NCBI GenBank assembly: GCA_036897095.1
Contig: JAYMSP010001468.1
Span: 1 to 31,770 of the forward strand
From: Plantago elongata
Taxonomy: Eukaryota; Streptophyta; Magnoliopsida; Lamiales; Plantaginaceae
Reading direction: 5' to 3'
Length of the DNA stretch: 31,770 nt
In this document: piece by piece, positions 21,958-31,077 of the stretch
Position numbering within the stretch: position 1 is the first letter of the stretch
Layout: each line of letters opens with the position of its first letter
Made by a program: the position numbers and the translations under genes
The notes under the pieces: generated by a model
Told to the model about the DNA's origin: nothing
What the model saw: only the letters and a program-made list of their open reading frames with translations
Database searches by the model: none

Positions 21958-22757
21958 GTGTTCACTTGTAATTATGTTATTATGGACCTGATTGAGGATT
22001 GGGAGGTGCCTCGTTGTAGTTCTGCTATTACGAAAGCTCTCTTACAAATCCGAGTTGCTCTTCAGGATACTCAAGAATGGCGCGATCAACTCCGTGCGGA
22101 TTGCTTCTCAGTTTGCGCCATCTACAAACTTCTTCGTGGCTGCCCTCCCAAGATTGAGTGGATGGATTTGTGACCCGGAATCCGGCTAGACCAAAGGCTC
22201 GCTTCATACTTTGGTTGACTCTTCATCGTCGATTGGCAACAAAAGATGGATTAGCTTCTTTTGGTATTGCTACAGATGAGATTTGCTCCTTTTGTGATGA
22301 TTTGGAGACTACGGACCACCTTTTCTTTCAATGTCTGATTACTTATGAGATCATGGTAGGTGGTCTTCATTGGCCGCATATCCAACATCCACCGATTGCA
22401 GATTGGCAACAACTACTTCGTTGGCTATGACTGCAATCACGTGGAAAGGGGTCTATAATGTCAATATTTTTCGTCCACTATTGGCTAAGACCATTTATCA
22501 CATTTGGATGGCGAGGAATGCTAAGATCTTCCAACATCAACCTTGTGATATACCTGGAACTATTTGAGATATTGCTTTGACTGTGCAGCTCCGTTGTCGA
22601 TATGCAAATGCTAGATGCTGCTCTACTTTGACATTTATAGCTTTGTCTTTGTTTTAGTCTGGTTATAGTTTTCTTTTTGTAAAATATGGTGTTGGGGTTG
22701 GATGCGCTTTGGAACGTAATAAGACAAGTTCTTTCATTCAAAAAACAAAAAAAAGAA
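21958..22757 (+). pseudogene. 5'-truncated L1-type LINE: reverse-transcriptase C-terminus with zf-RVT domain
   Basis: Three frames in succession carry one decayed protein: SVCAIYKLLRG then W (to about 22173); FILWLTLHRRLATKDGLASFGI and EICSFCDDLETTDHLFFQC (22158-22430), the zf-RVT domain with its Cys-x2-Cys and His/Cys pattern; then AKTIYHIWMARNAKIFQHQ (to 22566). The frame changes and stop codons between them show it is dead. A 3' UTR follows and ends in an A-rich tail (AAAAAACAAAAAAAA at about 22741-22755). The polymerase core and endonuclease are absent. The plant non-LTR assignment is firm; the exact 5' junction and target-site duplication were not found. Confidence 0.8.
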
Positions 22758-22812
22758 AGTTCTGCCAAAAAGGAACTACAAACATAGATGAGGCTCGTCT
22801 GCAAACTCTCAT

Positions 22813-22933
22813 TCATTTCAATTCAGTTCAGTTTAATACCATTCAATTAAATTTAGATCCCTTAAGTTCAGTTGAGTTGAGTTCAACTCTACTTAATTAT
22901 ATTTAATACTACAATTTATTTCAGTTCAGTTCA
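22813..22933. repeat. TTCAGTTCA-rich repeat related to the MITE at 17116
   Basis: Holds repeated TTCAGTTCAGTT, CAACTCTACTTAATTATA and ATTTCAGTTCAGTTCA, matching phrases inside 17116-17282 (TAACTCTAATTAATTATAAT, CTTCAGTTCAATTCC). No AGGCTCT termini are present, so it is a partial copy or a similar low-complexity sequence. Confidence 0.35.
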
Positions 22934-23172
22934 TATCCGAGAAAACGATGAGAACATGGACTTAGTTTGGTGTGGAAGAGATGAGAAAACATGTGATGAT
23001 TCGAGTAGGAATGAGAGCTTTTGCATACAGTATCACATGAATAATAATACTAGTACTGTACCATCCAACTAATTCTTGTTTATGGGAAAGTAGGGTGCTT
23101 TCTTTCCATTATGCCATCATACCATATTTGCTTTGGATATATAGATTTTTATCTGCGGAGAAATGTTTTTTG

Positions 23173-23332
23173 TAGCCCCCAGTTTTCATTGTTGCAATCT
23201 GACGCCATACCCATACACACAACCACCCTATAAAACCCCCACCTCCTCACACCAATTTCTTCACCATTTCATTTTCTCTCCATTCCATTAATTTGCACTC
23301 CAACAAACTCAACTTAAACAAAACAAAACAAC
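23173..23332 (+). promoter_or_regulatory. GDU gene 2 core promoter and 5' UTR
   Basis: TAGCCCCCA at 23173, TTCATTGTT, TGACG at 23200-23204 and TATAAAA at 23229-23235 match the order and spacing of the promoter of copy 1. The leader is C/T-rich, then A-rich (AAACAAAACAAAACAAC) just before the ATG. Copy 1 has a comparable C-rich start (CCCACACCTCATCACA against CCCCCACCTCCTCACA), which probably marks the transcription start area. Confidence 0.65.
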
Positions 23333-23794
23333 ATGTCTACAATAGCAACATCAGAAGCTCCGTCATACATGGTACAACGCTCGACGTGGCACTCTCCGGT
23401 GCCGTACCTCTTCGGTGGATTGGCTGCCATGCTAGGTCTAATCGCCTTTGCTCTGCTCATCCTGGCATGCTCCTACTGGAAACTCTCCGGCCAGATCAAT
23501 GACGCGGAGAGAGATCTCGAAGCCGGTGAGGGTGACGAGAAGGTGGCGCCGCCTGTGTTGGAGAAGAAGTATATGGTGATTATGGCGGGACAGGTTAATC
23601 CAACCTTTTTGGCAACTCCTATGTCTAGTAGGGCTAGTTCATTTGGTAGTGTTAAAACTACTACTACTACTAGTAGTACCACCAGCTGTGAGAGTGGTAC
23701 GTTGTCAACTGACGAGAAGAAGGAGGACAATAATGGACGGATCGAGATGGGCAATCTCCAGGCCCATCAGGATCCGGAAACTCAAGTCGATTAA
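23333..23794 (+). CDS. GDU: GLUTAMINE DUMPER (GDU) family protein, copy 2
   Basis: This 153-residue intronless gene is a paralogue of the gene at 5363. The family role is modulation of amino-acid export at the plasma membrane, with the VIMAG box needed for function. Seen: WHSPVPYLFGGLAAMLG (19-35), a membrane segment (about 26-48) ending CSYWKL, an acidic ERDLEAGEG stretch, VIMAG (82-86), GQVNPTFLATPMSSRASSF immediately after, and a long Thr/Ser run (about 111-121) before the charged C-terminus. The membrane-to-VIMAG core is nearly identical to copy 1. Differences cluster in the N-terminal tip, the Thr/Ser run and the last 20 residues, as expected under purifying selection on the core. Some changes are conservative (L/I at 43, D/A at 58 of copy 2, K/E near 78). 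The frame is intact and there is no sign of pseudogenisation. Confidence 0.95.
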   Translation: MSTIATSEAPSYMVQRSTWHSPVPYLFGGLAAMLGLIAFALLILACSYWKLSGQINDAERDLEAGEGDEKVAPPVLEKKYMVIMAGQVNPTFLATPMSSRASSFGSVKTTTTTSSTTSCESGTLSTDEKKEDNNGRIEMGNLQAHQDPETQVD

Positions 23795-24130
23795 GGATAC
23801 CGGCCAGTGAGTAACCTTGATATTTTTGTTTTGGATTTAATTCAGTTCAGGAGTTGATTGAACTGGATTACTTAATCACGTGAAAATGGATTTTGGGGAA
23901 CTGGATTTTCGTGAATTATAATTCGCCAAAACCGGAGATAAATCGCGTGATTCGCCAAACTCAGATTCCGGTACAAGATTTGGAGATCTAAGAAGATGAA
24001 TGAATATTGCATGTGGTGGGATCGATGATCGATCATATGATGGAATCTTATGTAGTGTATATGATATAAAAAGATTTGTAATTGGGAATTTTTCTTGATT
24101 TGGTTAAGTTGCACAAATGCTCTTGGTATC
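23795..24130 (+). other. GDU gene 2 3' UTR/downstream region
   Basis: It holds blocks shared with the downstream region of copy 1, including GTTTTGGATTTAATTCAGTTC (from 23828), GATTGAACTGGAT (23856-23868), CTTATGTAGTGTATATGAT and GATTTGGTTAAGTTGCA. An open frame on the opposite strand (23872-24114) is not conserved in copy 1 and is not considered a gene. Confidence 0.5.
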
Positions 24131-26281
24131 TTACTGATTTTTATTCATGCTACTTTTCTCGTTTGCTTTTTATTAAGATATGGTAAATGAATAGGATACA
24201 CAATTCGGCATAATTACTAGATTCATCGAACCCTGATGATGCACACATTGCTTGTACTATCTAATGAATGAAATAGCTACAAAAGGTATGGTGTGGTTAA
24301 CTGGCAAGGGGTGGGTGGCGATAGGGGAAAAACCAGTGACTGCCTCATAAAATACCTCATAAAATTTTACATATATCAATATCGACATTAAATATTTAAT
24401 TTAAAATATTATATTTTTAACAACTTATTTATTATTTATATTATCAAACATGTAATGTTTGTTTTGTTACATGTTATGTTGATGTTGTTAGATATACTCT
24501 CTTATAAAAACTTAAGTATGCGAAATATGTGATGTTTATTTTCTATTTTGAACATGGTCTTTCAAAAGAAGTGCTTGTTTACGGAGTCTTTAAAGTAACA
24601 AAACAAGACAATTTACTAGAGCAATATCATTTCAACTTTTTAAAATCGCACATTACGTTGATATAATAGATTTATTATGTTGAAGTAGATGAAAAATTAA
24701 CACCAAGCACAACATAAATATATATCACCTAATTACTAATACTGATCATAGCCGGTATTTAGCAACATCATGTACTTTATGTATATGAAAATTAGCTTTT
24801 CTTTTTTGTCAATTCTAAATTTTGTTTAACGTATATATGTGCTAATTTATCAAATACGCTATGCTAGCTACAATCAAGTTACTAAGGACAATGAATGCAA
24901 GATCTTTGGAAACAAGTGGCCAGTATCACTCGTTGATGGTCTAGGGTTCCTTTATTTGCACTTTGTAACAAACATATGGACCCTTGCACATATGCTTCCA
25001 CTAAATGAATCTTCACATAATAGTTTCCACATATCAAGAAAAATCACCTCTTACTAGATAGGTTCACTCAAAAGTGTGTAATTTCAAACCGCGGTAACTG
25101 GCCTCAAAGATGTATTGATGTTCATAAATTGTACTAGTGATCTCCCCACATTTCGTTAGAAGTTAGAACGAGGTGAATCATATCAGGTCTCAATCGAAAA
25201 TTAAGGGCCCTTATAGTGGAACACAATATATGTAATGCTAGACTCAGAAATTTAAGACATGGTGGAAGAAGATTTAAACGAACGTCATGAACCAAATGAG
25301 CAAGTTATGGATTAGGAACGAGCAAGTGCAAGTGCAAGTGGAAGCAAGTACTAGTTGTTAAGTGGAACGCACAATAAGCATGCATTGTCTAATTGAGTGG
25401 GCTTATTCATCATTTGGGCTCCATCTAATCAAAGCCCAGCTCAAATCATTAACAGCGTTTATTATTAACAAGTCTATTTTTTACTCTTATATCGACCAAT
25501 AGTACGCGATAACACCAACTCTAGATATGTTTGAGTTGTGATTATTAATGATTTGACTCATGACCATAAATCCATATGTAATATTCTAAGTGAGTATATG
25601 TTAAAGGGGAACATATAATGAGGGCTTTGCTTTTGTAGTGGATGAAGGATTACATTTGTCTCCAACTTGTTCTACAATGATTAGCTGACGTCTTGAGCAA
25701 ATGCACTTGATTACTAGGGGCTGTTTTGCACTACTATTAATGAATAATTACGTCGATAGATTATAATTAGTATATTATTGTAAATAGCACTATGCAAGAA
25801 ACGTAGGCGTAATTCTACTGGAATTAAAGAAGATATAATCACGACATTTATTGTTTATCTATGTCAATTAGGATTATGTATTGTTAGGATACTTGATATA
25901 TTTGGGTATCAATTAGTTAAACCCAAAATCTCTCATACGTGATATAAGAGTTAGAACACATAACTAGATACTCTACTAGATAAACTTTAGATCTATACGA
26001 TCACAATGTTAAAGAACACAATCTATATATATTTCCAGAAGGAGTAGACCAGGCATTACAAAAAATTATGATGGTTACTTATCGACGATACTTCCTGAAA
26101 TTTAAGAGACCTTTACTCTCTAAGATTAAAATTAAGGTATAGTTAAGTACTCAGAGTACTTAAGAACACTGTTATAATACTCATAACATCGATATACTTA
26201 TAACCTCTACAAAAGACTAATGGACTCTAGCCCATAAAATATATTTTAAGTATATTTCTTACTTAACTAGTAAGAGTTATC
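24131..26281. other. AT-rich intergenic DNA
   Basis: About 2.1 kb with no supported gene. The 72-codon frame at 24839-25057 has no motif. CTCAAAGTGCAAGTGCAAGTG-like direct repeats occur around 25325-25345 (GCAAGTGCAAGTGCAAGTGG). Confidence 0.35.
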
Positions 26282-26754
26282 ATAGTGATAGACTCCTTCG
26301 ATCATCTCGAATTTCTTATTTTAAGTATATTTCTTATTATATTTTAAGTAAATTTCTTATTTTAAGTATATTGCCAGAGTACATGTATTTCGATCATCTC
26401 GAATTCTTTACCTTTGGCTTATTTTTCTGATGATGAGGGTATGAAATGGTATGCTTCAAATGCGGTTGTGAATCTCTCAAGGAAAAAAGAGAATGATGCA
26501 AATTGGCTACAAAAATATACATATAATGATGAAGATTGTGGTTAATCCAAGCAGGACACAACAGATTGGCACATTTTGGCACGGAGATTGGCATACCAAG
26601 CAACCAAATGGATATAAATGTATTTTGTGGATCTTTTGTTTTGTATTGAAAAATGTAAGCCCGTGGTGACATCAATTAGGTAACCTTTTGAACATACGGG
26701 GTTCCTATAAACCTCCGTAAACTTTTGTACTGACAGGTGTCTTTTTTCGTCTTC

Positions 26755-26791
<37 letters not shown>

Positions 26792-26831
26792 CCTTGGCTC
26801 CTTAAAGAAAATAGTGATAGACTCCTTCGAT
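26282..26831. repeat. 508-bp segment between 21-bp direct repeats, with (TA)n
   Basis: ATAGTGATAGACTCCTTCGA-T occurs at 26282-26302 and again at 26811-26831 with no mismatch. Between them lie a TTTCTTATTTTAAGTATAT repeat (26314-26375), a second copy of CGATCATCTCGAATT (26391-26405), and a (TA)15 tract at 26761-26790. The flanking repeats could be a long target-site duplication or the result of a local duplication. The 93-codon minus-strand frame at 26394-26675 is not recognisable. Confidence 0.6.
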
Positions 26832-26999
26832 TCTAACTGAGTAATTTAGCATCTAAGAACATAAACTAACAATATTTATCTACTATATATACCCACATGG
26901 TATGAGTCATGGGCCAACTGAATGACTGACTACCTAACTAACTAGTTTCAATAATAAAATAATAAAATATATGATGGGTAGGAAATTATTCGTCGCACT

Positions 27000-27180
27000 A
27001 TTATCGCATGAAAATGAAACTTATCCTCAAGGTTCTCTTAAGATGTTCTTCAAGTGCTTCTTCCATTCGTCAAGTGGCAACTATTGTACGTCTTCAACAT
27101 CTTGAACAATCCGACCCTCCACGACGACTCTAGACACAAGCTTAGGCGTGTAGTTCCTATTATCGCCCTTACATGTTAAA
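27000..27180 (-). pseudogene. Possible Ty3/gypsy polyprotein C-terminal remnant
   Basis: On the minus strand one frame reads TPKLVSRVVVEGRIVQDVE, stop, LPLDEWKKHLKNI, and a shifted frame gives ENLEDKFHFH. The final NLEDK-like text resembles the extreme C-terminus of some gypsy polyproteins. It is a weak resemblance over about 45 residues with a stop and a shift. Confidence 0.25.
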
Positions 27181-27683
27181 AAAATTTCACAAGGTTGTCA
27201 ACATTCAGTTCTAGAACATTCTTGCCTAGAGTTGATCGATTGATGCCCATATTTTCTTCAATAAGCTTGTATAATCATCATTGAGAGTTCGCGCAGTCAC
27301 CTTCTTTCTTTTTGAGTATTTCACAATTTTTAAAGATCATTCCTAAACTTGAGCCATAACTAGGTATCCTCCATAGTAGATAAAAAAAGAAAGTACCAGA
27401 CAATATTCTGCATAATACTAGCTAACCCCATATTATCATAGCTGGTTCTCCTATAAACCATAAATGATCCCATTTAAGCAAATCTTCCTTTCTAGAAAGG
27501 TGCTTGTGAAAGAGATCAAATTGATCAAATGTAAAACCAAATTTTACTAAGCAATCGAGAGCTTCTCTCAAAGTAGATGATAACAAGTGAGTAATCAACC
27601 TTTGAAAAGCTGTTTAAATACTAAAACAAAAACTAGCTAAACAACCGCTACGTACGACAATTACAACAGTATGTACAAGTCAA
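27181..27683 (-). other. Probable copia 3' LTR/flank, boundaries unresolved
   Basis: Directly downstream (in the element's sense) of the copia stop codon at 27684-27686. TGTTGTAATTG on the minus strand starts at 27668 and TATTTAAACAGC lies at about 27607-27618, which could be an LTR start and promoter. No second LTR copy is present in the window to confirm it. Confidence 0.3.
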
Positions 27684-29236
27684 TTACAACTCAACTTGAA
27701 TTAGAATCGTGTATCTTCTTCTGCTCTTGATCTGTTTACTTTGTATTGAATCCTTGAGACCCTCCTCCCCAAGATGAGCGTGTAAATTAAGCAGGCACAT
27801 CTTGGCACTAAATGTAGCAAACGAATCTAAACTGAGTGGTTTAGTAAGAATATCGTTGTGTTTTCAGAGTAGGGATATGAACCAGTTTCATGACTCCTTC
27901 TTGAAGCTTTTCCCTAGTAAAGTGATAATCAAGCTGAATGTGCTTGGTTTTCTCATGAAGAACAAGATTTTGTGCTACAAAAGGCACTCTTTGAGTCAGT
28001 ATAGATCACACAGGAGCAGAGCGAGTAATCTTTAGATCCTTTAACAAATACAAAAGCCATTGCACTTCACATGTTGTGAATGCTAATGCACTGTACTCGG
28101 CTTCTGCATACGATCTGGTAACAGTTGGTTGCTTTTTAGACTTCCAGGAGATGAGATTATCTCCCAAATACACTGCATAACCGGTGACACTGCGTTTAGT
28201 GTCTGGAAAATGTGCCCAGTCACTGTCACAATAGGCAGCCAACTTGAAGGTAGATGTAGCAGATAGAAAAATTCCTTGGCATGCAGACTGTTTTAAAAAT
28301 CTCAAGAGTTGATGAACAGCCTGTAAATGAGCTTGTGTGGGCTTGGACATGTACTGGCTCAAGATCTGAAGTGAGTAGGCTATATCTGGTCGAGTGATGG
28401 TAAGATATATGAGTTGTCCCACCAATCTTCGATACTCAGAAGGATCTTCAAACGGTGAATCTAGAGTGGCAAACATCTGTTTAGTATCCATTAGGGTGTC
28501 AATTGGTTTGCAGGCTAGATAGCTTGTATCTGCAAGGATGTCAAGTTTGTACTTTCTTTGGCAAAGTGTGACCCCCTCTAGAGTACGAGCCACTTCTATT
28601 CCCAGCATGTACTTCAATATGCCGAAATCCTTTATAGTGAACTGCTGGTGAAGATGCTGCTTAACTTGAATGATGACAGCTTCATTATTCCCTACAAGAG
28701 CAATGTCATCAACATAACAAATCAAAGCAATAAAGACACCATTACTATCGAAAGTACATAAGGAATTGTCAACTATAGATTGCTGAAAACCATAAGCAAG
28801 AAGGCATTTAGTCAACTTGTGAAACCATTGGCGTGATGCTTGTTTTAACCCGTATAAACTCTTATTGAGTTTACAAACACGAGTATCACTAGCATCCAAA
28901 TAACCAGGAGGTGGAACCATGAAAACACCAATGTTTTGCTGCAGCAATAGCAAGTAATGTGCGCACAGTAGTGAGCTTGGCAACTGGGGAGAAAGTGTGA
29001 AAATAATCGATCCCTTCTTCCTGAGTATATCTTTTTGCCACCATACGTGCTTTGTATCTCTCAACACTTCCATCAACCTTGTGTTTAATTTTGTAAACCG
29101 ACTTGCAACCATTACAATGTTTGTCTTTAGGTAGCTGCAATAAAGTCCAAGTATTAGTTTTTTCTAAGGCTTTTAACTCTGCTTCCACTGCCTTTTGCCA
29201 TTCAGTGACTTTACTAGCTTGCTTATAAGTCTTTGG
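27684..29236 (-). pseudogene. Ty1/copia reverse transcriptase and RNase H, decayed
   Basis: Minus strand. The frame from 29188 gives the start of the reverse transcriptase ([48 protein letters not shown]). At about 28926-28930 it jumps frame directly to [11 protein letters not shown]; the intervening catalytic motif of the family is missing. The frame then runs through SLYGLKQASRQW, YVDD (28705-28716), TRPDIAYSLQILSQYMSKPT and the RNase H part (AAYCDSDWAHFPDTKRSVTGY, SYAEAEYSALA), to a stop at 28006. Past that, IYTDSKSA, NLVLHEKTKHIQLDYHFTRE and NDILTKPLS continue in shifted frames to a stop at 27684-27686. At least four frame disruptions make it non-functional. Confidence 0.9.
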
Positions 29237-29955
29237 CTAAGTAGACTGAGTTACAGCTGTAGTAAATGCACAATGTGAAGCAGATAATTGAGATGTAGAA
29301 ACAAAGTCAGAGATGGGATATAAATCTTTGCAGGTATTAGATGTAGATTTATTGTGTTGTGAAGAGGGTGGAAGAGAGATATTATATAAGTCAAAATTTG
29401 CTGGATTAGATCTAGATCTAGCAGATCTTCTGACCATTTCCTGAGAAATTTCAGGAGCATAAGAATGAGATGTATTAGGATCACTGACAATATCCTGCAC
29501 AAGAGAATCAGTAGTATTAGGAACATCTTGCCCAGTATTGAAATGCTCATGGCAGATATCCTCATGAGAATTCTCATGATTAATGTCCTGAAGAGAATTC
29601 TCATGATTAATGTCCTCAAGAGAAGTGATAGAATCCTACATGACAGAAATAGATGAAGGACTGTAACAAGAAAATCATCAAGTAAATTAGATGACAAAGT
29701 AGCAGAAGAATCTAATAATAAAGAAGGTATAGTGTGTGTATCATTCTGAGAAATTTTCATTTTGAAAAGGAAAATGTGTTCATAAAATACTACATCTCTA
29801 GAAATGATAATTTTCTTGGTATTTAAATGAGGAAGCTTGTATCCTTTAACATCAACTGAATAACCTATAAAAACACACTTGTCTGCTTTAGAACCAAATC
29901 TATCTTTATGAGAATGAGTAATAGATGAATAACATAAGCATCCAAAAGTCCTGAA
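29237..29955 (-). pseudogene. Ty1/copia integrase C-terminus and linker, decayed
   Basis: The minus-strand frame reads FRTFGCLCYSSITHSHKDRF, KCVFIGYSVDVKGYKL and ISRDVVFYE, the copia integrase C-terminal end. After a frame change the linker continues (RRSARSRSNPANFDLYN, LYPISDFVSTSQLSASH), and a TAG at 29237-29239 interrupts the frame before the reverse transcriptase. The integrase core (HHCC and DDE region) is absent: at about 29955 copia sequence stops and a CACTA-type repeat begins. Confidence 0.8.
29565..29616 (-). repeat. 27-bp in-frame tandem duplication in copia linker
   Basis: GAGAATTCTCATGATTAATG-TCCT occurs at 29566-29589 and again at 29593-29616, a period of 27 bp or nine codons, giving two DINHENS units in the linker. 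It adds length without shifting the frame. Confidence 0.7.
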
Positions 29956-29960
29956 AATAG

Positions 29961-30560
29961 GAACGGAATTATATCCGTTCCTAAACCCCTCGTATCTAAA
30001 TTTTGGATACAAAATTTCAGTTCCGTTCCGAAATAGATACGGAAAGAGAATCGAAATACAATTCTCAACAACTAAATGGAGACTAGTACAGATACGAAAA
30101 TATGAACAGAATTATAGTTGAACCGGCCAAAATGAGCACGGGATGGTCATGTTTAGCCACTAATTTAGATACAGAATTTTCCTTTTCTATTTAAGAATGA
30201 ACATATTATGTGGCTAATTAGATACGGATTAAACGCCCGTTCCAAATTAGACACGGTTTTGTTCCGTCCCGAATTAGATACAGATTGAGTGTCCGTTTCC
30301 ATGTAAGGACGGAATTGTTTCGTTGCGAAGTTTGAACGGACATATTTCGTTTTTGATCAGGTACGGATTATGTATCCGTCATAAATTAGGTACGATATCA
30401 ACCCGTCCCTAATTAAATGCAAATTACATGTACGTTAGATTAGGCACGGCAATGTTATGTCCCTACATACGGATGAGTTCGTATATAGTTAAGCACGCAA
30501 TTATTCTGTCCCTGTTTAGGTACGAAGTTTTATCCGTACTAATTTGTTGGTATGAATTTA
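29961..30560. repeat. CACTA-type subterminal palindrome array
   Basis: From about 30210 to 30560 a unit of about 28 bp recurs in the form AATTAGATACGGAT-(N5-8)-ATCCGTCC. Each holds a small ACGGA/TCCGT palindrome, with decayed versions back to 29961, where GAACGGAATTATATCCGTTC is a 20-bp near-palindrome. Such clusters are typical of the subterminal region of CACTA elements, where the element's own DNA-binding protein binds. The CACTA terminus itself is not present at the copia junction. Confidence 0.65.
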
Positions 30561-30726
30561 TTTTTGTTCTAATCCATAACAAAACATAATAAACTCAACT
30601 CAAATTATAAATCTTAAATGTAGCAAAACAAAATTAATCAAAAGTCATCAAAATCCCTAAAAAAAACAGTGTTCTCGTTCAAACATCATTATATCCTATA
30701 ATATTCTAACAATAAAAAAAACATAA

Positions 30727-31077
30727 TCAACTAGATGGTGGCACCCCTCCCTGAAACTGTGAACTACGTGACAACATGTAATTATACATCATCCCCTTCA
30801 TCTTTTGCTCCTGTTGCTCCATCAGCGCCTTCATCTTTTGCTCCATATCATCTTCCATTTGTTGCTTCATCTGCATCATCTGCTCATTGACTTCTTGCTG
30901 TGTGAACGTCTTCTCACCACCATCATAAAAAGTGATGTTTGTATTAACATAAGATGGGGTAGCACAACCTAGACCGAATACCCTCCTTTTCTTGTTCACT
31001 GGATTGACTTCGAAGAAGATGGCATTTTTTTCCTCGTCGGTTGCATCATCACCTAGTTCTTCCAATCGTCTTTCCAT
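30727..31077 (-). pseudogene. CACTA (Ptta/En/Spm) transposase-associated protein, C-terminal fragment
   Basis: The 116-residue minus-strand frame has RRVFGLGCATPSYV (residues 31-44), resembling the KGRVFGLG motif near the end of plant Ptta/En/Spm transposase proteins. It is followed by a Met/Gln/Glu-rich coiled coil (about 61-97, QQMEDDMEQKMKALMEQQ) and a short Ser-rich tail. It is oriented toward the subterminal array, as a last exon would be. The full protein is several times longer, so only the last exon or a remnant is here. The first Met may not be a real start, since an upstream exon past 31080 is possible. Whether the element is alive cannot be told. Confidence 0.6.

Noticed and set aside
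21062..22765. AAAGTTCT flanking the LINE as a target-site duplication (21064 and 22757)
   Set aside because: Only eight bases, in AT-rich context, and the stretch 21070-21950 has no LINE coding content.
22709..22906. 65-codon frame after the LINE
   Set aside because: Reads through the LINE tail and A-rich repeats.
26394..26675. 93-codon minus-strand frame
   Set aside because: No motif, lies within the block between 21-bp repeats.
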